From Cerasibacillus terrae (GTDB lineage Bacteria > Bacillota > Bacilli > Bacillales > Amphibacillaceae): a stretch of 64,000 nt of DNA. The notes below the pieces were generated by a model. It was not told the origin of the DNA. It saw only the letters and a program-made list of their open reading frames with translations, and searched no databases. The position numbers were made by a program, and so were the translations under genes. The DNA lies in contig NZ_VDUW01000003.1 of the NCBI RefSeq assembly GCF_008039555.1, positions 238,401 through 302,400 on the forward strand. The letters are read 5' to 3'. Shown in pieces: positions 1 to 8,346 of this stretch (position 1 is its first letter; the number at the start of each line of letters is the position of its first letter).

Positions 1-476
1 GGACCAGATGTAGAATCACCGGTAATACTCATTAATCCACTCATCGCTTGAATGATAAAGTCATAGCCTGGTTTGTGTTGGTATGGACCAGATTCGCCAA
101 AACCAGTAATTGAACAAAAAACAATTTGCGGATTAATTTTCTGAAGTACATCGTAATCAAGGCCAAACCGTTTCATTGTTCCGGTTTTGAAATTGTGTAT
201 TACTACATCACTTGTCTTTACTAATTCTTTAATGGTGTTGACACCTTTTTCTGATTTTAAATCCACTGTAATACTGCGCTTGTTTCGATTAGCAGATAAG
301 TAATATGCGCTTACACCATTTTTAAAAGGAGGTCCCCATTTCCTTGTGTCATCACTTCCACCAGGAGCTTCCACTTTAATAATGTCTGCACCCAAATCAC
401 CGAGAATCATCGTGCAATAAGGACCTGCTAATACACGTGAAAGGTCAAGAACCTTTATATGCTGTAATGCACCCAT
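1..476 (-). CDS. CaiB/BaiF family III CoA-transferase, N-terminal part (runs off the window)
   Basis: The minus-strand frame opens with an ATG at 476, preceded by AAGGAGGG, and stays open to the window edge (158 codons). It starts GALQHIKVLDLSRVLAGPY, continues with LGDLGADIIKVEAPGGSDDTRKWGPP, then SITVDLKSEKG and ITGFGESGPY, the usual order of conserved blocks in family III CoA-transferases, which move CoA between organic acids (formyl-, succinyl- or carnitine-type donors). The catalytic aspartate near residue 170 lies beyond the edge, so substrate and integrity cannot be judged. It has its own promoter and a long structured leader upstream (555-785). Confidence 0.88.
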   Translation of the reverse strand, partial: MGALQHIKVLDLSRVLAGPYCTMILGDLGADIIKVEAPGGSDDTRKWGPPFKNGVSAYYLSANRNKRSITVDLKSEKGVNTIKELVKTSDVVIHNFKTGTMKRFGLDYDVLQKINPQIVFCSITGFGESGPYQHKPGYDFIIQAMSGLMSITGDSTSG

Positions 477-554
477 GCAATCCCTCCTTTATTAATGAAT
501 ATGGAGTTTTAGTGAAAATAGTAATGTATCTTTAGAAAAATGGGATTTCCCAGC

Positions 555-750
555 AAAATAAAAAGCCAGCTCAAATTGAATTGCGAAAAGACATGCAAAA
601 CAACTTAAACTGGCTATATAATATCTGTGTTATTCGCCTGGCATGGACGTAGAACAGATTTGGCAGTTTTTTATTCAATTATAAACCATCTGAAAGAAAT
701 CCCAAAACTGATCTTGTGGAATGGACCTGTTTGTCTCAACAAGATTCATT
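555..750 (-). ncRNA. Candidate structured leader or small RNA with intrinsic terminator, upstream of the CoA-transferase
   Basis: Read on the minus strand from the promoter at 757-785, about 135 nt carry several potential helices (CTTGT/ACAAG, CAGTTTT/AAAACTG, ATCTGT/ACAGAT). They are followed by a 15-bp stem with G-U wobbles (AGCCAG at 610-615 paired to CTGGCT at 564-569, extended inwards) and then TTTTTATTTT. The stem plus T-run is a good intrinsic terminator about 80 nt before the ATG at 476, so it could be an attenuator of the CoA-transferase or the end of a free-standing RNA of about 190 nt. I do not recognise a known riboswitch class: no T-box AGGGTGG, SAM, lysine or TPP signatures. Confidence 0.45.
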
Positions 751-756
751 AACGTT

Positions 757-785
757 AGTATAATATATTCTGACTCTTTTGTAAA
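757..785 (-). promoter_or_regulatory. SigA-type promoter for the CoA-transferase leader
   Basis: On the minus strand a -35 TTTACA (785-780) and -10 TATACT (762-757) are separated by 17 bases. The expected start is near 750, giving a leader of about 275 nt before the CoA-transferase start codon. Confidence 0.6.
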
Positions 786-935
786 CAGATATTAGGAAAT
801 TAATTATTTAAATAATATAATGCATTGAAATGGATGGTGATCTAATGATGAAAAAAATTCAAACCATCGTAGGGACAAATATATAACTTGTGCTAGATAA
901 AATTAAAAATAAAATGATACAAAATAGATAGTAAT

Positions 936-968
936 GGTAAAAGGCTTGGTTTATCCAAGCTTTTTACC
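936..968. repeat. Long inverted repeat between mreBH and the CoA-transferase leader
   Basis: Two 14-base arms (936-949 GGTAAAAGGCTTGG and 955-968) pair with a single G-U around a 5-base loop. No T-run follows on either strand, so it is not a typical intrinsic terminator. It could be a protein site or a remnant. Confidence 0.6.
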
Positions 969-986
969 GCACATCCCGCATGAAGG

Positions 987-1019
987 AAAAATGCTTAGAA
1001 ACAATTCCAAGCATTTTTT
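987..1019 (-). terminator. Intrinsic terminator of mreBH
   Basis: Arms AAAAATGCTT (987-996) and AAGCATTTTT (1009-1018) lie just past the mreBH stop codon. On the minus strand the 3' arm ends in a T-run. Confidence 0.75.
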
Positions 1020-1028
1020 CAATATCTA

Positions 1029-2036
1029 TTATTTTGCACTTTTTTGTAGTTTACTTATCATTCCAACCGCACGTCCTGTACCAATGGCAACTGCTTCTAA
1101 TGGATTTGGAGCTAAATTAACTGGTACTAAGAGTTCGTTAGATAGCCATTCCTGCATACCGTGCAGTAAAGCACCACCACCTGTAAGGACTATCCCGCGA
1201 TCAACGATATCACCGCTTAATTCTGGTGGACAATCTTCTAGTGTAGATTTAATAGCGTCTAATATTTGCTCTAAGGATTCTTTTAATGCGGAATAAATTT
1301 CTGTAGATGTAATGGTAATTGTTTTTGGCAAACCTGTTACAAGGTCGCGTCCACGAACATCCATTGTTGCTTCTTCGTGATTTGGATGGGCATAACCAAT
1401 TTCCATTTTCACTCGTTCTGCTGTTCTTTCTCCAATTAAAACATTGTATTTTTTTCGAATAAATTGTGTGACTTCTTCATCAATTCGATCTCCACCTACA
1501 CGTACTGATGTAGAGGAAACGACACCACCAAATGAGATAATTCCAACCTCACATGTACCTCCACCAATATCAACAACAACATTTGCAATTGGTTCTTCAA
1601 CTGGTAAATCTGCGCCGATAGCGGCAGCAACTGGTTCTTCGATAATATGAACAGATTTCACACCAGAACTAGCAATTGCATTATGAATGGCACGTTTTTC
1701 TACTTCTGTACTTCCTGTTGGTGTACATACAACAACAGTTGGTTTACGTAAGGACACGCCAACTTTTTTACTTATTTTTTTCAAGAATGCTTTAAGCATC
1801 TGGGCAGTAATATCAAAGTCTGCAATAACGCCATCTTTTAACGGGCGAATCGGGATAATATTTTTTGGCGTTTTACCGACCATGTCTTTTGCTTCTGTAC
1901 CCACTGCAATAACATCTTTTGTATATATATCAATAGCGACAACAGCCGGCTCGTTTAATACGACTCCTTTTGATTTTGCATAAATTAAAACATTTGCAGT
2001 TCCTAAGTCAATTCCAATTTCAGCGTTTGAAAACAT
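1029..2036 (-). CDS. mreBH: Rod-shape determining actin homologue MreBH
   Basis: Actin-fold ATPase that forms membrane-associated filaments guiding lateral-wall synthesis. At 335 residues it matches B. subtilis MreBH in length. Nucleotide-binding motifs are visible: phosphate 1 [10 protein letters not shown] (about 10-19), phosphate 2 [11 protein letters not shown] (156-166) and adenosine loop VLTGGGALL near 286. The GVIADF and [13 protein letters not shown] blocks are typical of MreB/Mbl/MreBH. It stands alone rather than in mreBCD or spoIIID-mbl, which favours MreBH; Mbl cannot be fully excluded. The ATG at 2036 is chosen because GGAGG lies 8 bases upstream; the in-frame TTG at 2051 would place the ribosome site inside the gene. 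In B. subtilis MreBH directs the lytic enzyme LytE, but no SigI-type promoter was recognised here. Confidence 0.9.
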   Translation of the reverse strand: MFSNAEIGIDLGTANVLIYAKSKGVVLNEPAVVAIDIYTKDVIAVGTEAKDMVGKTPKNIIPIRPLKDGVIADFDITAQMLKAFLKKISKKVGVSLRKPTVVVCTPTGSTEVEKRAIHNAIASSGVKSVHIIEEPVAAAIGADLPVEEPIANVVVDIGGGTCEVGIISFGGVVSSTSVRVGGDRIDEEVTQFIRKKYNVLIGERTAERVKMEIGYAHPNHEEATMDVRGRDLVTGLPKTITITSTEIYSALKESLEQILDAIKSTLEDCPPELSGDIVDRGIVLTGGGALLHGMQEWLSNELLVPVNLAPNPLEAVAIGTGRAVGMISKLQKSAK

Positions 2037-2619
2037 ATTCGTTTCCTCCAATGATGAATTTTTATCAGATTAAAAATTACCTATATAAATAGGAGATTTT
2101 TTATTACTGAATTTCAATAATAAGTATGACTAAGAGCTAAATGGAGTGGTAAATATCCATTTAAATCAAGTCTTCATTATATATTTAGTAATTTCATGTG
2201 AGTAGGGCGGATTCTAACTATTTTGACAACATTCTACAATTAAAAATCCAATCTAGTCTATATTCATTTAATAAAAGACTACCTATAATAATACCACATG
2301 TACTATTAAAGATAAGAAAAAATGACCAAAAAGACAAGTAACAATTACATTACAAAAAATCTCAGCTTGTAACATAACATACCCTTTTTTGATGATGTCA
2401 ATAGCAAAACAGTGGAAATTTACACCAAAGGGATAAAAATTTGTCTGTTTTTCCGATTATACCCGGGATTCGATTTAAAGTAGGATAAGGATTTAAAGGA
2501 ATTAGAGAATTAATCAAAGCAATTGGAAAATCAGACCAGCATTATTACAAAAAACACATGGTATATTTATTTTGTCGAAGGGGACATAAAAAAAAACAAA
2601 CAAGGAGCGTGTATTATAC
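2037..2619. other. Intergenic region between divergent mreBH and ykwD
   Basis: No gene-like reading frame. It holds a small palindrome at 2080-2093 (CCTAT-ATAA-ATAGG) in the mreBH leader and AT-rich sequence. I could not place convincing promoters for either gene. Confidence 0.5.
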
Positions 2620-3444
2620 GTGTTAAAAAAAATAACAACTGTAACTGCATTGAGTGCAGCAATTTTATTTGGAGGGACTGTTTCAACAGCAGACGCATCT
2701 GCTACTTCTCCTAATGTAGAAAATAATCATAACTATACAAAGGTTTATTATAAAATTGGTGGAAAATGGCAATCAATCTCAGAAAAAAATACAAAAACAA
2801 CATTACAAAAGCATTTTCCAAATTGTAATTGGTCATTGATTAATTGGGAAAAGGAAGAAAAACCGGAAAGAAATGAAGAAACAAAACAAGAACAAAATGA
2901 AGAAGAAAAACCCGAACAAAAGGATACTACTCCTAATAAGCCAGAAGAACAAAAACCAGAGCAAGATAAACCGGTTCAAGAAAAACCTGAGGTACAAAAA
3001 CCAGTACAAGAAGAAGCAGATAAACAAGCAGAAGAACAAACAGAAGATAAAAAACAAGGAAATGAATTAAATCAATTTGAACAACAAGTTGTAGAGTTAA
3101 CAAACCAAGAAAGAACAAAACGTGGACTTAAAGCTTTTAAAATAAATAATGAGTTAAGTAAAGTAGCACGTGAAAAATCTCGTGATATGGCTGTGAATGG
3201 TTATTTCTCACATAACAGCCCAACTTATGGATCACCATTTGATATGATGAAAAAATACGGAATCACTTACCGTACAGCAGGGGAAAATATTGCAAAAGGA
3301 CAACGTACGCCACAACGTGTTGTACAAGCATGGATGAACAGTGAAGGACATAGAAAAAATATTTTGAATCCAAATTTCACAGAAATCGGCGTAGGATATA
3401 TCGAACAAGGAAACGTTTGGACACAACAATTCATTGGAAAATAA
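2620..3444 (+). CDS. ykwD: Secreted CAP/SCP-domain protein (YkwD family)
   Basis: Extracellular protein of unknown biochemical role. It has a Sec signal peptide (residues 1-27, cleavage near TADASA), a short region with aromatic residues (YYKIGGKWQSIS, about 42-54), a roughly 70-residue linker rich in Glu, Lys, Pro and Gln (75-145), then a C-terminal CAP domain (150-274). The CAP domain shows the conserved FSHNSP, AGENIA, VVQAWMNSEGHRKNIL and EIGVGY blocks with the cavity histidines. GTG at 2620 is taken as start, with AAGGAG 12 bases upstream. The linker suggests tethering in the wall. It is monocistronic, followed by an intrinsic terminator. Confidence 0.88.
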   Translation: MLKKITTVTALSAAILFGGTVSTADASATSPNVENNHNYTKVYYKIGGKWQSISEKNTKTTLQKHFPNCNWSLINWEKEEKPERNEETKQEQNEEEKPEQKDTTPNKPEEQKPEQDKPVQEKPEVQKPVQEEADKQAEEQTEDKKQGNELNQFEQQVVELTNQERTKRGLKAFKINNELSKVAREKSRDMAVNGYFSHNSPTYGSPFDMMKKYGITYRTAGENIAKGQRTPQRVVQAWMNSEGHRKNILNPNFTEIGVGYIEQGNVWTQQFIGK

Positions 3445-3446
3445 GC

Positions 3447-3481
3447 AAAAAAAGGAGCTTTTTTAAAAGGCTCCTTTTTTG
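3447..3481 (+). terminator. Intrinsic terminator of ykwD
   Basis: Arms AAAAAAGGAGC and GCTCCTTTTTT around a short loop begin three bases after the stop codon and end in a T-run. Confidence 0.85.
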
Positions 3482-3610
3482 TGTGCATGAACTCCCAAAA
3501 TCCATACCACATGTCTATATCCTAATAATTCCTTTTTATTTTCCTAGCAAAAATCCGACAATTTTCGTCATTTTTCGGTATAATCTATATGCGAATGTGA
3601 AGGAGGGAAC

Positions 3611-4351
3611 ATGATGATTCGAACGATAGGAATTTATTTATATGCAGCAATATTAGTAATAGGTAGTATTTTTAAATTACAGAAAGCAAAAAAATTATCT
3701 TCAAAAGCAAATCAACCCGAGATACAAAAGGAAATTTTTCAAACGCCAAGTGTTGTTTCGCAAAAAGTAATTAAAAAAACAGGGACAAAAATATATGTGA
3801 ATGGTAAGGAAAATATACCAGATGGTCCAGCTCTTTATGTGGCAAATCATCAAGGGTTATTTGATATACTGGCACTATTAGGCTATTTAGGAAAGCCAGT
3901 TGGATTTATTGCGAAAAAGGAAATAGATAAATTACCGATTATTCCAAAGTGGATGGAATTATTGGCTTGTGTCTTTATTGATCGAAGTGACCGAAGACAG
4001 TCAGTAAGGGCGATACAAAAAGGAACGAAAAATATTAAAAATGGACATTCCATCGTTATTTTTCCTGAGGGAACAAGGAGCAAGGATGGTCAAGTTAGCT
4101 CATTTAAAGCTGGAAGTTTCCGTCTTGGAACAAAAGCAAAGGTGCCAATTGTGCCGATTGCAATAGATGGTACACGAGAAATGTATGAAGAAAATAATAA
4201 TCGAGTGAAACCATCAGTCATTCAACTTGTAGTAGGGAAACCAATTACACCAGAAGAATATGAAGGAATGAAAGGAAAAGAGCTTGCAGCGTACACCGAA
4301 AAGAAGGTGTCTCAACAATTGGAGCAAATAAGAAAGACTAATACAAACTAG
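3611..4351 (+). CDS. plsC: 1-acyl-sn-glycerol-3-phosphate acyltransferase
   Basis: Membrane enzyme transferring a second acyl chain to lysophosphatidate to make phosphatidic acid. N-terminal hydrophobic anchor (residues 4-22). The catalytic HX4D box is NHQGLFD with H80 and D85; the phosphate-binding FPEGTRS box is at 151-157; a late VPIVPIAI block follows. At 246 residues it has the usual PlsC length. AGGAGG lies 4 bases before the first ATG (3611) and 7 before the second (3614), so translation may begin at 3614. It stands alone, followed by a strong terminator. Confidence 0.9.
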   Translation: MMIRTIGIYLYAAILVIGSIFKLQKAKKLSSKANQPEIQKEIFQTPSVVSQKVIKKTGTKIYVNGKENIPDGPALYVANHQGLFDILALLGYLGKPVGFIAKKEIDKLPIIPKWMELLACVFIDRSDRRQSVRAIQKGTKNIKNGHSIVIFPEGTRSKDGQVSSFKAGSFRLGTKAKVPIVPIAIDGTREMYEENNNRVKPSVIQLVVGKPITPEEYEGMKGKELAAYTEKKVSQQLEQIRKTNTN

Positions 4352-4382
4352 GCTATCATAGTATTGATTCATACGGCAAACA

Positions 4383-4429
4383 AAAATCCTGAAGAGATTA
4401 CAAGAAGTTAATCTTTTCAGGATTTTATT
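4383..4429 (+). terminator. Intrinsic terminator of plsC
   Basis: Two 18-base arms (4383-4400 and 4409-4426) pair with one G-U mismatch around CAAGAAG-like loop sequence, ending in TTTTATTATTT. Confidence 0.85.
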
Positions 4430-4490
4430 ATTTAAAAACTAAATTTAATCCCCCTCTTTATTCTTCATTGTTTTTAAAAACAACGGATAT

Positions 4491-4523
4491 GTAGTTGACA
4501 GTCTTTCGTTAATCGACTACAAT
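4491..4523 (+). promoter_or_regulatory. his operon SigA promoter with overlapping dyad (putative operator)
   Basis: TTGACA (4495-4500) and TACAAT (4518-4523) with a 17-base spacer form a near-consensus promoter. An 8-base dyad, GTAGTTGA (4491-4498) and TCGACTAC (4513-4520), embraces the -35 and spacer and is placed like a repressor site. The only regulator I can suggest is the TrpR-family HisR/YerC of Bacillales; that is inference. No T-box leader fits in the 58 bases between start site and hisZ. Confidence 0.75.
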
Positions 4524-4580
4524 ACTATATAACTTTACCACATTAAAGTAATGCAGGAATAAAGTAGAGGAGGGGAGAAA

Positions 4581-5822
4581 ATGATATATGTTCAACCAAA
4601 TCAAGTATTGAAAACAAATACTTCCACTTGTGAAAAAAAGAATGTATTTATGTCATTACTGGAAAATCGTTTTCAAACGTATGGATATAAAGAAGTGAAA
4701 ACGCCAATGTTTGAGCCGTATGATTTATATTCCACGGTAGACGGGTTAATTCAGCAGAAAGATATGATAAAGGTTATTGATTCAACAGGTAAAGTACTTG
4801 TGTTACGGCCTGATGCTACTATTCCGCTTGCGCGAATGATGGCACAGTATACAGAAGATAAATTGAAAACAAGTCGTTATTTTTATATGATGGACGTTTT
4901 TCGTCAAACAGAAAGTAAAACAAATAACTATAACCATATGCAAGCTGGAATAGAATGTTTTGGAAATGCGTCTCCTGGTATTGATGCAGAAGTACTAGCT
5001 CTTAGTAAGCATGTATTTCAGGATATTGGCTTTCCGGATTTCACATTAGAGATTGGCCATGCGGGTTTTATAGAGGAAGTATTGAGTAAGCTTTCCTTCC
5101 AAGAAATGGAATGGAAACAGTTGAAAACGTATCTTCAAGCAAAAAACAAAAATGATTTACAAACCTTTCTTATTGATAAAGAAATAGACAATTCAATGAA
5201 GGAAATTTTATTAGCCATTCCAGATTTGTATGGAACTCCAGAATCTATCATTCCAAAAGTTAAGGAGCTCTCTTTAACAAATCAAATGAAAAAAGCAGTT
5301 GTTCATCTAGAAACTATATATCAACAATTGGAGCTTTATGATATGGCAGACCATATTGTCATTAATTTTGGATTATTGAATCAAATGACATATTACTCCG
5401 ATATTATTTTTCAAGGATTTATCAAAGGTGTAGGAAAACCAGTTCTTATGGGTGGAAGATATGACACATTAACAGAACAGTTTGGTATGGAAATACCAGC
5501 AATTGGTTTTGCCTGTGATATCGATTTGATATTAAACATGTGGGAAAACTCTTGTCCAAAAGAAAAAAACAAAGATGTAGTTATCCATTATGATGATCAA
5601 ATGAAATCAATCAAAAATGCCTACCGTTTAGCAAATGAATTACGAAGGGCGAATTGGAATGTCTTGTGTGAACATGAAAATGAAGAAACATCTATTGGAA
5701 ATAATACGAATTATATTGTTTGTATACAGGATAAGTTCATTTTTCAGAATAAAAATAAAAGAGAAATTTTTCCTGCAATACAGGACATATTAAAAAAGCT
5801 TACACAATCTAATGAAATTTAA
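4581..5822 (+). CDS. hisZ: ATP phosphoribosyltransferase regulatory subunit
   Basis: Histidyl-tRNA-synthetase-like protein without aminoacylation activity, required by the short form of HisG to make the active first enzyme of histidine synthesis. The class II synthetase core is recognisable (LRPDATIPLARM about 76-87; DVFRQTE; MQAGIECFG; GGRYDTL near 292; AIGFACDID). At 413 residues it is typical. The ATG at 4581 follows AGAGGAGGGG. First gene of an eight-gene operon; hisG begins 8-11 bases after its stop. Confidence 0.93.
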   Translation: MIYVQPNQVLKTNTSTCEKKNVFMSLLENRFQTYGYKEVKTPMFEPYDLYSTVDGLIQQKDMIKVIDSTGKVLVLRPDATIPLARMMAQYTEDKLKTSRYFYMMDVFRQTESKTNNYNHMQAGIECFGNASPGIDAEVLALSKHVFQDIGFPDFTLEIGHAGFIEEVLSKLSFQEMEWKQLKTYLQAKNKNDLQTFLIDKEIDNSMKEILLAIPDLYGTPESIIPKVKELSLTNQMKKAVVHLETIYQQLELYDMADHIVINFGLLNQMTYYSDIIFQGFIKGVGKPVLMGGRYDTLTEQFGMEIPAIGFACDIDLILNMWENSCPKEKNKDVVIHYDDQMKSIKNAYRLANELRRANWNVLCEHENEETSIGNNTNYIVCIQDKFIFQNKNKREIFPAIQDILKKLTQSNEI

Positions 5823-5833
5823 GGAGGGATATG

Positions 5834-6463
5834 ATGCTAACAATCGCACTTGCAAAAGGCCGAACAGTCAAAGACGCTATACAAATATTACGAGAAGTGG
5901 GATATGAATTTCCTGATTTCCACGAAGAATCTCGGAAACTCATTTTCTATGATGAACAACAACAATTAAAAATGCTTTTTGTAAAAGCTGTAGATGTGCC
6001 TACATATGTAGAAAAGGGTGCTGCAGATATAGGGATTGTTGGAAAAGACCATATTTTGGAGGCAAAAGCGGATGTTTATGAATTATTGGATTTGAAATTT
6101 GGCAAATGTAAAATTTCTGTTGCTGGTTTGAAAGATTCTCATTCCTATCCAATGGAAAATGTAACTGTTGCATCTAAATATCCAACCATTGCTCGGCAGT
6201 TTTTTATGAGAAAAAACATTCCTATAGAAACAATTAAATTAAATGGCTCCGTTGAATTGGCGCCTTTAATTGGTCTATCGGATATTATTGTCGATATCGT
6301 TGAAACAGGTAAGACATTGCAAGAAAATAATCTGATGGTTCTTGATGATATAGCAAAAATTAGTACAAGATTAATTGCAAATAAAGCAAGTTTTGCTATC
6401 CAAACAGAAGTAATCCAACTGTTTATTCAAAAAATCCAATCTGTATTAGAGGTGAAACAATGA
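5834..6463 (+). CDS. hisG: ATP phosphoribosyltransferase, short form catalytic subunit
   Basis: Condenses ATP and PRPP, the committed and feedback-inhibited step of histidine synthesis. About 209 residues, the short form that lacks the C-terminal regulatory domain and needs HisZ, encoded immediately upstream. Markers are LTIALAKGR at the N-terminus, EKGAADIGIVGKD, ATKYP-like ASKYP, KLNGSVELAPLIGL and DIVETGKTL (PRPP-binding region). AAGGAGG lies 3 bases before an ATG at 5831 and 6 before the ATG at 5834; the latter is preferred. The stop overlaps the hisD start (ATGA). Confidence 0.94.
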   Translation: MLTIALAKGRTVKDAIQILREVGYEFPDFHEESRKLIFYDEQQQLKMLFVKAVDVPTYVEKGAADIGIVGKDHILEAKADVYELLDLKFGKCKISVAGLKDSHSYPMENVTVASKYPTIARQFFMRKNIPIETIKLNGSVELAPLIGLSDIIVDIVETGKTLQENNLMVLDDIAKISTRLIANKASFAIQTEVIQLFIQKIQSVLEVKQ

Positions 6464-7737
6464 AAATAGTGGATTCTAAACAATTTTTACTAGAAAAATC
6501 AAAACGAACAAAAGAAGATGTTGACTTTGATCAATCCGTACTTGCTATTATTCGAGAGATTCAAAAAAATGGGGATGTTGCATTGAAATCTTTTACAGAG
6601 CAGTTTGATGGTGTCTCTCTGGATTCTTTTCAAGTAACCAAAGAAGAAATAGAGGAAGCAAATCAAATAGTTGATGAAACTTTCATCCATGCAGTAAAAA
6701 ATGTGAAAAAGCAATTAATCGACTTCCATGAAAAACAAGTAGAAACATCTTGGTTTATGGAACAATCGGAAGGCGTTGTGCTTGGGCAAAAAGTAACCCC
6801 AATTGAAAAAGTGGGGGTATATATTCCAGGTGGAAAAGCATCTTATCCATCAACTGTTTTAATGAATGTGATTCCAGCCAAATTAGCAGGGGTTAGTTCT
6901 ATTACGATGGTTACACCTCCAGATGAAACAGGAAAAGTAGATCCACAAGTATTAATAGCAGCTAAGGTTGCAGGTGTTGATCAAATCTATAAAATTGGTG
7001 GAGCTCAAGCAATTGCTGCCCTTGCCTATGGAACAGAGACTATTGAGAAGGTAGATAAAATTGTCGGACCAGGTAATCGCTATGTTGCCGAAGCAAAGAA
7101 ATGGGTATATGGACAAGTTGGAATCGATATGATTGCCGGTCCTAGTGAAATCTGTGTTATCGCGGATGAAACAGCTTCACCAAAATATGTTGCTGCAGAT
7201 TTACTATCACAAGCAGAGCACGATGAAGATGCGACAGCCGTTTGTATTACAATAAACGAACAACTTGCTCAAAACATTCAAGCCGAGGTAGCAAAACAGT
7301 TACAGACATTAGACAGACAAACAATTATTCAAACGTCATTAGAGAGAAATGGCAGAATCATCATTGTTGAATCATTATCGAAAGCTATTGATTTGGCAAA
7401 TGAAATTGCACCAGAGCACCTTGAACTAATGATAGAAAAACCTACGGAATATTTACCTTTTATTAAGCATGCAGGTGCAATCTTCCTAGGTGAATATGCA
7501 CCAGAAGCATTGGGAGATTATTTTGCAGGTCCAAATCATACTCTTCCAACAAATGGAACGGCGACTTTTTCCTCTCCATTAGGAGTCTATGATTTTATGA
7601 AAAAATCAAGCATTATTCACTATACTAAATCAGCCTTAATGAAAGCTGCTCCTTTTATCACCACATTGGCAAATGCAGAAGGGCTATCAGCACATGCGAA
7701 ATCTATCACTATTAGAAAGGATGAAGAAGATGCGTAG
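6460..7737 (+). CDS. hisD: Histidinol dehydrogenase
   Basis: Oxidises histidinol to histidine in two NAD-dependent steps, the last reactions of the pathway. The zinc site Q251/H254 lies in LLSQAEHDED, and the catalytic Glu319-His320 pair is in IAPEHLEL. KIVGPGNRYVAEAK and MIAGPSEICVIAD are family hallmarks. The 425-residue length is normal. It overlaps hisG by 4 bases and hisB by 8, so it is translationally coupled on both sides. Confidence 0.95.
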   Translation: MKIVDSKQFLLEKSKRTKEDVDFDQSVLAIIREIQKNGDVALKSFTEQFDGVSLDSFQVTKEEIEEANQIVDETFIHAVKNVKKQLIDFHEKQVETSWFMEQSEGVVLGQKVTPIEKVGVYIPGGKASYPSTVLMNVIPAKLAGVSSITMVTPPDETGKVDPQVLIAAKVAGVDQIYKIGGAQAIAALAYGTETIEKVDKIVGPGNRYVAEAKKWVYGQVGIDMIAGPSEICVIADETASPKYVAADLLSQAEHDEDATAVCITINEQLAQNIQAEVAKQLQTLDRQTIIQTSLERNGRIIIVESLSKAIDLANEIAPEHLELMIEKPTEYLPFIKHAGAIFLGEYAPEALGDYFAGPNHTLPTNGTATFSSPLGVYDFMKKSSIIHYTKSALMKAAPFITTLANAEGLSAHAKSITIRKDEEDA

Positions 7738-8314
7738 GAAAAAACTGACTAGAGAAACGAACGAAACATCGATTGAATTAGAACTGTTAATTGATGGTAG
7801 TGGTGTAGCAGAGATTGACACTGGTGTTGGTTTTTTTAATCATATGTTAGACGCTTGTACTCGGCATGGTCGATTAGATTTGAAAGTGACGTGTGAAGGG
7901 GATCTTGATGTGGATCAACATCATACGATAGAAGATGTTGGCATTGTTTTTGGAAAGGCATTTCAAGACGCTCTAGGTGATAAAAAAGGCATCAAGCGCT
8001 ATGCCACTACAGTTACCCCAATGGATGAGGTATTATCAGAAGTTTCGATTGATATTAGCGGACGTCCAATGCTTGTGTACAATGTTGAAGGATTAAAGGA
8101 TAAAATCGGCACATTTGATACAGAACTGGTGGAGGAGTTTTTTCGTGGTTTTGTCAATCATGCCCAAGTGACATTACATATTAATGTACGATACGGGAAA
8201 AACAGCCATCATATGGTGGAATCTATATTTAAAGGATTTGGCCGTGCTTTATTACAAGCTGTGGAGATAGACCCAGCAGTTAAAGGGGTACCATCTACAA
8301 AAGGAATGTTATAA
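7730..8314 (+). CDS. hisB: Imidazoleglycerol-phosphate dehydratase
   Basis: Dehydrates imidazole glycerol phosphate to imidazole acetol phosphate. From the ATG at 7730 it is 194 residues, the same length as B. subtilis HisB; AAAGG lies 9 bases upstream, within the end of hisD. Metal-binding histidine motifs DQHHTIEDVG and GKNSHHMVES are present, as are GFFNHMLD and the C-terminal GVPSTKGML. There is no fused phosphatase domain, so histidinol-phosphatase must be encoded elsewhere. Directly downstream one would expect hisH, but hisA follows after 32 bases. Confidence 0.95.
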   Translation: MRRKKLTRETNETSIELELLIDGSGVAEIDTGVGFFNHMLDACTRHGRLDLKVTCEGDLDVDQHHTIEDVGIVFGKAFQDALGDKKGIKRYATTVTPMDEVLSEVSIDISGRPMLVYNVEGLKDKIGTFDTELVEEFFRGFVNHAQVTLHINVRYGKNSHHMVESIFKGFGRALLQAVEIDPAVKGVPSTKGML

Positions 8315-8346
8315 AACACGAATTTAATAAAAAAGGGGAAGATACG

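Noticed and set aside
4430..4580. T-box or other riboswitch controlling the his operon
   Set aside because: Only about 50 bases lie between the predicted start of transcription and hisZ, and no T-box sequence is present.
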